Positions 35,628-44,235 of a stretch of DNA of 64,000 nucleotides are shown in pieces; within the stretch, counting starts at the first letter, position 1; the number at the start of each line of letters is the position of its first letter. Location of the stretch: NCBI RefSeq assembly GCF_009604405.1, contig NZ_WEGK01000006.1, positions 248,001 through 312,000 of the forward strand. The letters are read 5' to 3'. The DNA is from Nocardia macrotermitis (GTDB lineage Bacteria; Actinomycetota; Actinomycetes; Mycobacteriales; Mycobacteriaceae). The notes beneath the pieces are model-generated. The model had not been told where the DNA came from. It did no database searches and was given only the letters and a program-made list of their open reading frames with translations. Made by a program: the position numbers and the translations under genes.

Positions 35628-36635
35628 TCAGTGGGCGGATATTGCTGCGGTGAAACGGTTTTCGAGGTATGTGCGTCCGGCGAGCGTGATCCGGCCGAAC
35701 AGTCGCAGGCGGGCGATACCTCCATCCGGAAATACGTTGAGTCGCACCTGATGGACCGGGGTGTCGGTGTCGAGGCGGAATCGATGTGGTGCGTCGGGTT
35801 GCAGCGTGACGGGCTCGAGCAGACCGATCAGCTCTCCGTCGGACGTGTAGCCGTCCAGTGAGATCCGGGCCGGAGCGTTGCCCTTGTAATGCGTGGTATC
35901 CACTTCGAGCACCGCCGGGATCGCCTCGGCGGCCAAAGCCACCGTGGCCCAGTCATTTCCGTCGTCACGGCGGCGTCGCATCTCCCAGCCGTCGGCCATG
36001 AAACGCGAAATACCCTGCTGCAACATATTGTTCGGCGGCGAGAAGAACCCGTCACTGCACGCGGTCACGCGGCCGCCGTTGTGCAAGGCCAGCAGATCGA
36101 AGGGAATGTCGTCGATCCACTGCGGATCGGGAATCGCATTGCCGTGCACGCGAACCCGTGCGATGCCACCATCCGGGTGCATGTTCACCCGAACGTGCGT
36201 GATCCGGCGATCGGTATCGACCTCGAACGAATTGAGGGTGTCGCCTTCGACCGCCGATACCGGAACCAAGGTGTGCCAATCGGCCTCGAGCAACTGCTCC
36301 ACCGAAGGATGACCGGGCACATCACATCCCTCGACCGAAACTCGCGGCGGGAAGTTCCCGACGAAATGCGCTGTGTCCACGATGATTCCGGCCGGAATCC
36401 CCGCGATCCCCAGCCGGATCACCGCCCAGTCGGGCCCCGCACCGCCATCCCGCCGACGTCGGGTCTCCCACCCGTCGTACACCTGCCCCTTGGCATTGAA
36501 GGTGTGCGGCCGATACGTCGGCGGCTCGTCCCGGACGAGATTTTCCCGCTCGGCGAAGAATTCGTCATTGGCGGCGACCACACTGCCGCCGCCGCGCCGG
36601 GCGGCCAGATCGGGAAGCTGCGACCAGTCACTCAT
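35628..36635 (-). CDS. alc: Allantoicase
   Basis: This 335-residue protein has two tandem allantoicase beta-jelly-roll domains. Each has the DGWETRRRR / DGWEMRRRR pattern (residues about 54 and 220), followed by DWAVIRLG / DWATVALA and VDTAHFVGNFPP / VDTTHYKGNAPA. It hydrolyses allantoate to ureidoglycolate and urea. The ATG at 36635 has GAGGT 5 bases upstream. It follows allB by 7 bases and precedes the AH_C-like gene by 12, indicating one operon. Confidence 0.95.
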   Translation of the reverse strand: MSDWSQLPDLAARRGGGSVVAANDEFFAERENLVRDEPPTYRPHTFNAKGQVYDGWETRRRRDGGAGPDWAVIRLGIAGIPAGIIVDTAHFVGNFPPRVSVEGCDVPGHPSVEQLLEADWHTLVPVSAVEGDTLNSFEVDTDRRITHVRVNMHPDGGIARVRVHGNAIPDPQWIDDIPFDLLALHNGGRVTACSDGFFSPPNNMLQQGISRFMADGWEMRRRRDDGNDWATVALAAEAIPAVLEVDTTHYKGNAPARISLDGYTSDGELIGLLEPVTLQPDAPHRFRLDTDTPVHQVRLNVFPDGGIARLRLFGRITLAGRTYLENRFTAAISAH

Positions 36636-36642
36636 CGATACC

Positions 36643-37986
36643 TCATTTCTGCAACAGGCGGCCGCGCGGACGATCGCCGGTGATCTGCTCACCGCGCAAC
36701 CAGGTGGAACGGACCACGCCGCGCAGGGTGCGGCCGTGGTAGGCCGAGATCGGATTGCGATGCCGCAATCGGGCCGCGTCGACCACGAACTCCTCGTCCG
36801 GGGCGAAGACGCACAGGTCCGCGTCCGCGCCGATTGCTATGCGGCCCTTGGTTTCCAAGCCGACCAGGTCGGCGGGTGCGGTGGCCATCCAGCGGGCCAT
36901 ATCGGTCAGATCGACCCAGTCGGGTGCGGCCGTCCACACCGCGGGCAGGCCGACCTGCAAGCCCGCGATACCGCCCCACGCCTTGCCGAAATCCCCGTCA
37001 CCGGCACGTTTCAGCGCCACGGTACTCGGCGAGTGATCACTGACGATGCAGTCGATGATCTTGTCCCGCAACCCGTTCCACAGCTCCCGCTGATTCGCGC
37101 GATCACGGATCGGCGGACAACACTTGAATTCCGTTGCGCCGTCGGGAATCTCCTCGGCGCACAGGGTCAGATAGTGCGGACAGGACTCGGCGGTGATCCG
37201 CACGCCCCGCGCCCGCGCCGCCGCCAGCATCGGCAGCGCACTCGCCGCCGACAGATGCAGCACATGCACCCGGGCGGCATACCGTTCGGCCAGCTCGATC
37301 AGGTTCGCGATGGCCCGGATCTCCGCCTCGGCCGGACGTGACGCCAGGAAATCGGCGTAACCGGGGCCGTTCGGCTCGGGTGCGGCCTCGATGACGTGCG
37401 GATCCTCCGCGTGCACGATCAGTAGCGCGTCGAGTTCGGCGACGGCCCGCACCGCATCCTCGAGCTGCGCCGAATCCAGATGACAGAACTCGTCGACCCC
37501 CGAGGGCAGCAGAAACGCCTTGAACCCGAACACCCCGGCCCGCACCAGCTCACCCATATCGGCGAGATTGCTCCCGACCGCACCGCCCCAGAACCCGACA
37601 TCGATACTGCACTGCGCCGCGGCGACATCCCGCTTCGCCCGCAACGCCGCCACATCCACGGTGGCGGGAATACTGTTGAGCGGCATATCGATCAACGTCG
37701 TCACCCCACCCGCGGCCGCCGCACGGGTAGCGGTGGCGAACCCCTCCCACTCGGTCCGGCCCGGTTCGTTCACATGCACGTGACTGTCGACCAACCCGGG
37801 CAGCAACGCCGCGTCATCGGGCACTTCCACGACGTCACCGGCGTCGGGCACCGCGTCGTACGGCGCGATATCGATGATCCGTCCCGCGGCGACCACCACG
37901 CTCGCCGCGATCTCACCCGTCGGCGTGATCACCCGTCGCGCACGGAATACCTTGTCGGCCTGTTGTTTCGGTGTGTTCATGGGCAC
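36643..37986 (-). CDS. allB: Allantoinase
   Basis: This 447-residue cyclic amidohydrolase opens allantoin to allantoate. The di-metal motif DSHVHVNEPGRTEWEGF is near residue 65, the carboxylated Lys is in FGFKAFLLPSG, a metal His in VHAEDP and HVLHLSAAS, and the catalytic Asp in IVSDHSPS. GTG at 37986 and ATG at 37980 are both possible; AGGAG lies 5 bases before the GTG and 11 before the ATG, so GTG is preferred. It begins the allB-alc-AH_C-gcl unit. A weak regulator half-site (TTCCGTAAGG, 38001) is just upstream. Confidence 0.94.
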   Translation of the reverse strand: MPMNTPKQQADKVFRARRVITPTGEIAASVVVAAGRIIDIAPYDAVPDAGDVVEVPDDAALLPGLVDSHVHVNEPGRTEWEGFATATRAAAAGGVTTLIDMPLNSIPATVDVAALRAKRDVAAAQCSIDVGFWGGAVGSNLADMGELVRAGVFGFKAFLLPSGVDEFCHLDSAQLEDAVRAVAELDALLIVHAEDPHVIEAAPEPNGPGYADFLASRPAEAEIRAIANLIELAERYAARVHVLHLSAASALPMLAAARARGVRITAESCPHYLTLCAEEIPDGATEFKCCPPIRDRANQRELWNGLRDKIIDCIVSDHSPSTVALKRAGDGDFGKAWGGIAGLQVGLPAVWTAAPDWVDLTDMARWMATAPADLVGLETKGRIAIGADADLCVFAPDEEFVVDAARLRHRNPISAYHGRTLRGVVRSTWLRGEQITGDRPRGRLLQK

Positions 37987-38210
37987 TGGGACTCCTGGAT
38001 TTCCGTAAGGTTCGATCGCTTCGGGTCGGCGACCACGCGGGCGGCTCTCTGGCTCAGGCATCGCAGCGCCACCGTGATAGCGACTGCGTGTTGTGTGCAG
38101 GACTCCGGCGTGTTGCTGGAATCGGGGCTTCGGGATTGGCGGCCCGGCCGGTTGTTTCGTGCCGGAAGGACCGCCGATCGTCGTGGTTCGCCCGCGCCCG
38201 CCGAAGGGGT

Positions 38211-38252
38211 GGAAGTCGGAAACCCTTTGACGGCGTAGGGTTTCCGGCTTCC
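38211..38252 (-). terminator. Hairpin terminator after glxK
   Basis: A 15-base stem is formed by 38211-38225 and 38238-38252 with a single G-T wobble and a 12-base loop. It lies 26 bases beyond the glxK stop codon and splits the minus-strand cluster into two units (hyi-glxR-glxK and allB onwards). Confidence 0.7.
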
Positions 38253-38277
38253 GCCCGGACAGCGGGCGTGGTCGGCA

Positions 38278-39411
38278 TCATGGTGTGGCGGCGAGCTGTT
38301 CGCGGGCAATTCGTTCCCCCTGCTGTCGCAGCAGTGCCGCGGCCTCGCTCTGACAACGTCGCAGATCGGGCTCGAGATCGGTGAGCGGGTAGGCGGCCGC
38401 GAACCCGGCGGTGCGCAACTGGTCCGCATCCAGCAGCTGCCGACCGGCGACGGCGATCGTCCGCACTCCGGCCCGTGCGGCGCGGTCGGCCACACCGACG
38501 GGGGCCTTACCGTGCAGGGTTTGCGTGTCGAGTGAGCCCTCACCGGTCACCACGAGATCCGCGTCCCGCACGACGTGGTCGAATCCGACCAGGTCCAGCA
38601 GCACATCGATACCGCCGGACCGGCGCGCGCCGAGTACCGCCAGCGCGGCGAACCCGATCCCTCCGGCGGCCCCGGCTCCGGGACGATCGGCGACGTCGAG
38701 CCCGGTGTGCTGCGCCACCAGCCGAGCCCAATGGGTGAGACCGGCTTCGAGCGCCGCCACCTCGCCCGCGCTCGCACCCTTCTGCGGCCCGAAAATCGTA
38801 GCGGCACCGTGGATTCCGAGCAGCGGATTGTCCACATCACTGGCCAGTACCAGATCGGCGTCCCGGATACGCGGATCGATCCGGTGCAGATCCAGATGAG
38901 CGATATCGATCAGGCTGCCTCCACCGGGACCCACCTCCCGGCCGTCGGCATCCAGTAGCGAAGCGCCCAGCGCGGCAACCAATCCGGCCCCACCATCGGT
39001 GCAGGCACTCCCACCCACACCGAGAACCACTGTGCGACAACCGGTATCGAGCGCGGCCAGAATCAATTCGCCGACACCACGGCTGGTCGCCGTCAACGGC
39101 GCGAGCACACCACCGGGCAACTGGTACAGCCCGCACGCCGCGGCGGCCTCCACCACGGCGACGGATCCGTTGTGCGCGAAGGATGTTCGCACCTCCTCAC
39201 CCGTCGGCCCGGTGACCTCCACCTCGCACGGCTCGAACCCGGCCGCTACGGCCGCATCCACCGTCCCCTCCCCGCCATCGGCCACCGGAACCCAGGTGAT
39301 CGACGCGTCGGGACGAACCCGCCGGATGCCCTCACCCACCGCGTCGGCCACCTGCCGAGCGGTCAGTGACCCCTTGAACTTGTCCGGTGCCAGGATGATT
39401 CGCGGTGCCAT
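38278..39411 (-). CDS. glxK: Glycerate kinase
   Basis: This 377-residue GlxK/GarK-family protein starts IILAPDKFKGSLTARQVADA and contains VPVADGGEGTVDA, GVGGSACTDGGAG and VVTGEGSLDTQTLHGKAPVG. It phosphorylates D-glycerate, usually to 2-phosphoglycerate, feeding glycolysis. It starts two bases after the glxR stop codon. It is the last step of the glyoxylate branch. Confidence 0.95.
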   Translation of the reverse strand: MAPRIILAPDKFKGSLTARQVADAVGEGIRRVRPDASITWVPVADGGEGTVDAAVAAGFEPCEVEVTGPTGEEVRTSFAHNGSVAVVEAAAACGLYQLPGGVLAPLTATSRGVGELILAALDTGCRTVVLGVGGSACTDGGAGLVAALGASLLDADGREVGPGGGSLIDIAHLDLHRIDPRIRDADLVLASDVDNPLLGIHGAATIFGPQKGASAGEVAALEAGLTHWARLVAQHTGLDVADRPGAGAAGGIGFAALAVLGARRSGGIDVLLDLVGFDHVVRDADLVVTGEGSLDTQTLHGKAPVGVADRAARAGVRTIAVAGRQLLDADQLRTAGFAAAYPLTDLEPDLRRCQSEAAALLRQQGERIAREQLAATP

Positions 39412-39413
39412 GA

Positions 39414-40298
39414 CTATTTCCCGCCGATTCCGTTGAGATTCTCGACAACCTTCAGCAGCGCCGAATGATCCAGCGTCCCCAGCCCCTGTGCCCGCCCCGC
39501 GGCGATCAGGGAGGCGGTCAGCGCGGCGCTCGGCAGCGCGAGATCGGCCTGCCGCGCGGCATCGGCGACGATCCCCATATCCTTGTGGTGCAGGTCGATT
39601 CGGAATCCGGGCGTGAATTCCCGCGCCACCATCGATGCGCGCTTGCGGTCCAGGATCGTACTTCCCGCCAGACCGCCCGCGAGCACGTCCAGCCCCTTCC
39701 CTGCGTCCACGCCCAGCGACTCCATCAGCACGATCGCCTCCGCCACGAGCGCGTAGGTGCCGCCGACGACGAGTTGATTGGCCGCCTTCACCACCTGCCC
39801 CGCACCGTGCGGTCCGACGTGGATGAAGGTCTTACCGAGAACCTCGAAAATCGGTGTGGCCGTGGTGAAATCGTCCTCCTCGCCGCCCACCATGATGGAC
39901 AGCACGCCTTCCTCGGCCCCGCCCTGACCACCGGAGACCGGCGCGTCCAGCACCCGGAAGCCGGCGGCCGCACCGGCCTCGGCCAGCGCGATCGAACTCT
40001 CCGGCCGGATGGTGGAGAAGTCGATCAGCAGCGCGCCCGCGGGTGCGTGGGCGAACACCCCGTCCGCCCTGAGCACCACCTCTTCGACCTGAGGATGGTT
40101 GGGCAGCATGGTGATGACGACTTCCGCATCCCGCACCGCATCCGCGACGCTGTCCGCGGAACTGCCACCATCGCCCCGCAATCGCGCGTACGCGGCCGGA
40201 CTGTGGGTGTGGCCGATCACCTCGTGCCCCGCCTTGGCCAGGTGAGATGCCATGGGAGCACCCATGATTCCGAGTCCGATGAATCCGATCCTGGTCAC
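39414..40298 (-). CDS. glxR: Tartronate semialdehyde reductase
   Basis: This 294-residue member of the 3-hydroxyisobutyrate dehydrogenase family has the Rossmann motif IGFIGLGIMGAPMA at the start, substrate motif DAPVSGGQGGAEEG and the catalytic Lys in GQVVKAANQL. It reduces tartronate semialdehyde from Gcl to D-glycerate with NAD(P)H. The GTG at 40298 has GGAGAAG 3-4 bases upstream. It is read between hyi and glxK in the same operon. Confidence 0.93.
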   Translation of the reverse strand: MTRIGFIGLGIMGAPMASHLAKAGHEVIGHTHSPAAYARLRGDGGSSADSVADAVRDAEVVITMLPNHPQVEEVVLRADGVFAHAPAGALLIDFSTIRPESSIALAEAGAAAGFRVLDAPVSGGQGGAEEGVLSIMVGGEEDDFTTATPIFEVLGKTFIHVGPHGAGQVVKAANQLVVGGTYALVAEAIVLMESLGVDAGKGLDVLAGGLAGSTILDRKRASMVAREFTPGFRIDLHHKDMGIVADAARQADLALPSAALTASLIAAGRAQGLGTLDHSALLKVVENLNGIGGK

Positions 40299-40354
40299 AT
40301 CTTCTCCAATGCTGTTGTATCCGAGGCAAGTTCGACAAGAGGGGCGATGCCGGT

Positions 40355-41167
40355 TCAGGGCGTCACGTGCATCCAACCGAAACTGTCGGCGCTCGCACCG
40401 GTCGGGATGTATTCCGCGGCAACGTATCCGCGATAACCGGCCGCGGCGATCCTGCCCAGATGCCCGAAGATGTCCACCTCGCCACTGCCCGGTTCGTGAC
40501 GTCCGGGCGCATCGGCGATCTGCACGTGTGCGATCCGATCGCCGTAACCCTCGATCGCCTTGTCCAGGTCGTCATCGTTGACCGTCAGGTGGTAGAGGTC
40601 CGCGAGCAGACCCAGATTCCGCACGTCGTGCGCGGCGCTCACCCGGTCGATGACGCCGACCGCATCCTGCGCGGTCTGCAACGGATACGCCGGTATCCCG
40701 CTGACCGGCTCGATCAGCACGGTCCCGCCGATCTCCCCGAGCGCGCGGGCGGCCACCCCCAGATTGCCGATCGCCACGTCGTCCTGGATCCCGGGTACCT
40801 GGCCCTCGATCCGATTGCCGTAGAGAGCGTTGAACGCCGGGCAACCCAGGCGTCCGCCGATCCGCGCGGCCGCCGCGACACCGGCGGCGAACTCGTCCTC
40901 CCGGCCGGGCCAGGAAACCAACCCGCGATCACCGGCCGGCATATCCCCGGCGAACAGGTTCAGCCCGATCAGCCGCACCCCGGCCCGTTCGATCGCCGCG
41001 ACGAAGGCGTCGACGTCGGCGTCGGGCGGGGTCGCGGTGGGGAAGGGCCACCAGAACTCCACCGCCTCGAATCCGGCGGCCGCGGCGGCGGCGGGACGCT
41101 CGAGCAGCGGGAGTTCGGCGAACAGGATGGACAGATTCACCGCGTAGGGCAGGGGGTGTCGGGTCAT
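40355..41167 (-). CDS. hyi: Hydroxypyruvate isomerase
   Basis: This 270-residue AP-endonuclease-2-fold TIM barrel (YAVNLSILFAELPLLERPAAAAAAGF, VEFWWPFPT, NALYGNR, VLIEPVSG, LLADLYHLTVND, HVQIADAPGRHEPGSGE) matches Hyi. It interconverts hydroxypyruvate and tartronate semialdehyde. The ATG at 41167 has GGAGAGA about 7 bases upstream. It is first in the minus-strand unit, directly facing the uraD promoter, with an operator pair upstream. Confidence 0.93.
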   Translation of the reverse strand: MTRHPLPYAVNLSILFAELPLLERPAAAAAAGFEAVEFWWPFPTATPPDADVDAFVAAIERAGVRLIGLNLFAGDMPAGDRGLVSWPGREDEFAAGVAAAARIGGRLGCPAFNALYGNRIEGQVPGIQDDVAIGNLGVAARALGEIGGTVLIEPVSGIPAYPLQTAQDAVGVIDRVSAAHDVRNLGLLADLYHLTVNDDDLDKAIEGYGDRIAHVQIADAPGRHEPGSGEVDIFGHLGRIAAAGYRGYVAAEYIPTGASADSFGWMHVTP

Positions 41168-41248
41168 GCCGTATCTCTCCGTCTCGGGATGTTCGCCTGC
41201 GCGGTCCACTCCGCTGCCGTCTATTTCATCATGGATCGTGGCGATAAG

Positions 41249-41284
41249 TTTCGTAATATGGAATTTCACTTCCGTAATATGACG
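41249..41284. promoter_or_regulatory. IclR-type operator pair, hyi side
   Basis: TTTCGTAATATGGAA (41249-41263) and TTCCGTAATATGACG (41270-41284) are two related 15-mers with a 21-base start-to-start offset, placing them on the same DNA face. They lie 82 bases and more upstream of the hyi ATG. Confidence 0.75.
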
Positions 41285-41376
41285 GTAACGCTCATCGGGC
41301 ATGGTGGTCAACACTTTTCGTCGATGTCGGACGAACCGCGTCCGAACTGTTGACAGCGTGTCGCGCCCGCCTTAGA

Positions 41377-41412
41377 TTCGCTATGACGGAACTAAGATTC
41401 CACAATGCAGAA
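41377..41412. promoter_or_regulatory. IclR-type operator pair, uraD side
   Basis: TTCGCTATGACGGAA (41377-41391) and TTCCACAATGCAGAA (41398-41412) are again 21 bases apart and match the same TTCCg-N5-cGGAA consensus. They end 73 bases before the uraD ATG. Confidence 0.72.
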
Positions 41413-41485
41413 CTTTCGGAACGATTCGATCGTTCGGTCTCCGGCCGCGAGCCCGCCGGAACAATGGGACCCGGAGGTGTGGCGA

Positions 41486-41983
41486 ATGCGGCAACCACTG
41501 ATGATGACGCAGCTGAACGAGCTGCCCGAGCAGGACTGGCGGGCCGTGTTGCGCGAGGTCGTCGGCCTACCGGCATGGATCGAGGCGGTCGCCGCCGCCC
41601 GGCCCTACGCCGATCGCCCGACGCTGCTGGCCCTGGCCGAACGCGAGGTGCTCGCCCTGCGTCCCGATCAGGTGCGCGCCGCACTCGCCGATCATCCGCG
41701 CATCGGTGCGGCGACCGCCCCGGGCTCCCGGCCCGCGGGTGAGCAGTCCGGCGTCGATCGTGCCGATGCCGAACTGCTCGAGCGGTTGCGCGCGGGAAAT
41801 CTCGCCTACGAAGCCCGATTCGGGCTCATCTATCTGGTGTGCGCCGCCGGTCGCACCGGACCGGAACTGCTCGCCGATCTCACCGCCCGCCTGGACAACG
41901 CCCCCGAGGACGAAATACTGGTCACCAGAGGGGAACTCGCCGCGATCGCGCGAAAACGCTTGGAAGGGACGGTAATCGCATGA
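41486..41983 (+). CDS. uraD: OHCU decarboxylase
   Basis: This 165-residue UraD-family protein starts LNELPEQDWRAVLREVVG and has the catalytic HPRIGA and the FGLIYLVCAAGRTGPELLADL helix. It decarboxylates 2-oxo-4-hydroxy-4-carboxy-5-ureidoimidazoline to S-allantoin. The ATG at 41486 has GGAGGTG 6 bases upstream, so the longer in-frame ATG at 41405, which lies inside the operator, is rejected. Its stop overlaps the uraH start (ATGA). Confidence 0.94.
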   Translation: MRQPLMMTQLNELPEQDWRAVLREVVGLPAWIEAVAAARPYADRPTLLALAEREVLALRPDQVRAALADHPRIGAATAPGSRPAGEQSGVDRADAELLERLRAGNLAYEARFGLIYLVCAAGRTGPELLADLTARLDNAPEDEILVTRGELAAIARKRLEGTVIA

Positions 41984-42315
41984 CCCGCAGCGCCATCACC
42001 ACCCATGTGCTCGACACCGCCGAGGGGCATCCCGCCCGCGACGTCCCCGTGCTGCTCGAGCTGCGCACCTCCGAAGGCTGGCGGGAACTGGCCACCGGCC
42101 GCACCGACGAGGACGGCCGCTGCACCGCCCTCGGCCCCGAGCGCGTCGAGGCCGGACGGTACCGGCTCACCTTCGACACCACCGCCTACTACGGCGATCG
42201 CGCGCACTTCTTCCCCGAGGTGACGGTGACCTTCGCCATCACCGATCCGCAACAGCACCACCATGTTCCGCTGCTGTTGTCCCCGTTCGCCCTGTCCACC
42301 TATCGAGGGAGTTGA
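41980..42315 (+). CDS. uraH: 5-Hydroxyisourate hydrolase
   Basis: This 111-residue transthyretin-like protein starts SAITTHVLDTAEGHPARDVPV and ends with the family signature YRGS. Catalytic His, Arg and His positions are kept. It converts 5-hydroxyisourate to OHCU as a tetramer. Its start overlaps the uraD stop in ATGA, and uricase follows after 3 bases. Confidence 0.95.
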   Translation: MTRSAITTHVLDTAEGHPARDVPVLLELRTSEGWRELATGRTDEDGRCTALGPERVEAGRYRLTFDTTAYYGDRAHFFPEVTVTFAITDPQQHHHVPLLLSPFALSTYRGS

Positions 42316-42318
42316 CCC

Positions 42319-43227
42319 ATGGCCATCCGGCTCGGGCCCAATCAGTACGGCAAGGCCGAGAACCGTCTCGTGCGCGTGTTCCGGGAGACCGAACGTCATC
42401 GGATCCGCGATCTCAACGTCTCCACCGCGCTGCGCGGCCGGTTCGAGGACGCGCACATCACCGGCGAGCAGCGCGACGTGCTGCCCACCGATTCGCAGAA
42501 GAACACCGTCTTCGCCTTCGCGAAGCAGCAGGGCGTGGCCGCGATCGAGGATTTCGCGCTCACCCTCGGTGACCACTTCATCGCCCGCTGTCCGGGGGCG
42601 GACGGCGCGCGCATCGAGATCGACGAGTACGGCTGGGATCGCATCCCGGTCGACGGCGCGCCGCACGACCACTCCTTCGTGCGGACCGGCGGGGGAGTGC
42701 GCACGACGGTGGTCAATATCGATGGGACCGGATCGGATCGGCGGGCGCAGGTGGTGGCCGGGATCAAGGATCTGGTGCTGCTGAAGACGACCGGTTCGGA
42801 GTTCCACGGTTTCTTCGAGGACGAATTCACCACCCTGGAGCCGACCACCGATCGGATCATGGCGACCTCCCTGATCGCGCGCTGGCGTTACGACCCCGTC
42901 GGCACGATCGATTGGGATGCGAGTTTCGACTCGATTCGCTCGATTCTGTTGCGGGAGTTCGCGGTTGTGCATTCCTACGCGTTGCAGCAGACGTTGTACA
43001 GCATGGGGCGCGCGGTGCTCGAGCAGCATCCGGGCGTCGCCGAGATCCGTTTCTCCGCGCCCAACAAGCATCACTTCCTCTACGACCTGGATCGGTTCGG
43101 TATCGAGAATCCGGGGGAGGTGTTCATCGCGGCGGACCGGCCGTACGGGCTGATCGAGGCCACTGTCGAACGCGATGACGCACCCGAACCCGGCAACGCC
43201 TGGCACGGTATCCCGGGCTTCTGCTGA
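42319..43227 (+). CDS. uox: Urate oxidase (uricase)
   Basis: This 302-residue cofactor-free T-fold uricase has YGKAENRLVRVFRET at the start, the catalytic PTDSQKNTVFAFAK, HSFVRTGGGVRTT, LLKTTGSEFHGFFEDEFTTL and the C-terminal FSAPNKHHFLYDL. It oxidises urate to 5-hydroxyisourate and H2O2 with O2. It is last of uraD-uraH-uox. The order in the operon is the reverse of the reaction order. Confidence 0.96.
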   Translation: MAIRLGPNQYGKAENRLVRVFRETERHRIRDLNVSTALRGRFEDAHITGEQRDVLPTDSQKNTVFAFAKQQGVAAIEDFALTLGDHFIARCPGADGARIEIDEYGWDRIPVDGAPHDHSFVRTGGGVRTTVVNIDGTGSDRRAQVVAGIKDLVLLKTTGSEFHGFFEDEFTTLEPTTDRIMATSLIARWRYDPVGTIDWDASFDSIRSILLREFAVVHSYALQQTLYSMGRAVLEQHPGVAEIRFSAPNKHHFLYDLDRFGIENPGEVFIAADRPYGLIEATVERDDAPEPGNAWHGIPGFC

Positions 43228-43291
43228 ACGGGATCTCTTGCCGCCACCGTGCCTCGGCGCGTTTCCCCGGAGTGAATTCCCCGGCCCGAAC

Positions 43292-43327
43292 TTCCGTATG
43301 GCGGAACTTACTGGCAGGATGACGGAA
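43292..43327. promoter_or_regulatory. IclR-type operator pair before the regulator gene
   Basis: TTCCGTATGGCGGAA (43292-43306) is a near-perfect copy of the cluster consensus. A weaker site GGCAGGATGACGGAA (43313-43327) follows 21 bases later, keeping the right half CGGAA. They lie 26 bases upstream of the IclR start and suggest autoregulation. Confidence 0.72.
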
Positions 43328-43352
43328 ACGCCTACCGAGGAGGACGAGCGCC

Positions 43353-44120
43353 GTGACCGAGACGCAGACGCGGGCCAGTGGCGGTGTGCAGTCCGTCGAT
43401 CGGGCCTTCGAACTGCTGGAGTTGGTGGCCGACGCGGGCGGGGAGGCGACGCTGTCCCAGCTCGCGGAGGCTTCCGGGCTGCCGCAGCCGACGATTCACC
43501 GGCTGTTGCGCACGCTCATCTCGGGCGGTTACATCCGGCAGCAGCCCTCGCGGCGATACTCGTTGGGGCCCAGGCTGATTCGGCTCGGTGAGACGGCCAG
43601 TCGGGTGCTCGGCGCGTCGGCGCGACCGCACCTGACCCGGCTGCGGGATCTGACCGGGGAAACCTCCAATATGGCGGTGCTGGACGGGGATCAGGTCGTC
43701 TACGTCGCCCAGGTGCCCTCCCCGCACGCGATGCGCATGTTCACCGAGGTCGGCCAGCGCGTGGACCTGCACTGCACCGCCGTCGGCAAGGCCGTCCTGG
43801 CCACCCTGCCCCCCGCCGAGGTCGACCGCATCCTGTCCCGAATCACCATGAGCCCCCGCACAATTCACACCATCACCAACCCCGCGGTGATCCGCGCGGA
43901 GATCGACCAGATCCGCGAACTCGGCTACGCCCAGGACGACGGCGAACAGGAAATCGGCGTCCGCTGCTTCGCCGCCGCCATCCCCGACGCCCCCACCCGC
44001 GCCGCCCTCTCCATCTCCGGCCCCCAGGCCCGAGTCTCCGGCCTCGACATGAACACCATCATCCCCCTACTCCGAGACACTGCCACCGCCCTCGCCCGCG
44101 ACCTCAACGCGGGCGGCTGA
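43353..44120 (+). CDS. allR: IclR-family regulator of the urate/allantoin cluster
   Basis: This 255-residue protein has an N-terminal IclR winged helix (SVDRAFELLELVADAGGEATLSQLAEASGLPQPTIHRLLRTLISGGYI across three helices). Its C-terminal effector domain has LTGETSNMAVLDGDQVVYVAQVPS, LHCTAVGKAVLATLP and EIGVRCFAAAIPDAP. It is most similar to AllR-type repressors that release DNA on binding glyoxylate or allantoin-pathway intermediates. The GTG at 43353 has GAGGAGG upstream. Paired sites with one consensus occur before hyi, uraD and this gene, so it is the likely cluster repressor. The symbol allR is assigned by context. Confidence 0.85.
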   Translation: MTETQTRASGGVQSVDRAFELLELVADAGGEATLSQLAEASGLPQPTIHRLLRTLISGGYIRQQPSRRYSLGPRLIRLGETASRVLGASARPHLTRLRDLTGETSNMAVLDGDQVVYVAQVPSPHAMRMFTEVGQRVDLHCTAVGKAVLATLPPAEVDRILSRITMSPRTIHTITNPAVIRAEIDQIRELGYAQDDGEQEIGVRCFAAAIPDAPTRAALSISGPQARVSGLDMNTIIPLLRDTATALARDLNAGG

Positions 44121-44235
44121 CCCGACTCGCCTGCCGCGACACATCAGGCGATGATCATTCGCATATCGGCGCATTCGCTGGATCATCCGCACCCGATGTC
44201 GCTCGGCCGAGCCGCTTTCGTCCGGTGAGTCTGCG

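Larger units (their letters stand above)
41168..41485. promoter_or_regulatory. Divergent promoter region hyi / uraD
   Basis: This 318-base divergent control region carries two pairs of regulator sites (41249-41284 and 41377-41412). No gene is evident in it. Confidence 0.7.
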
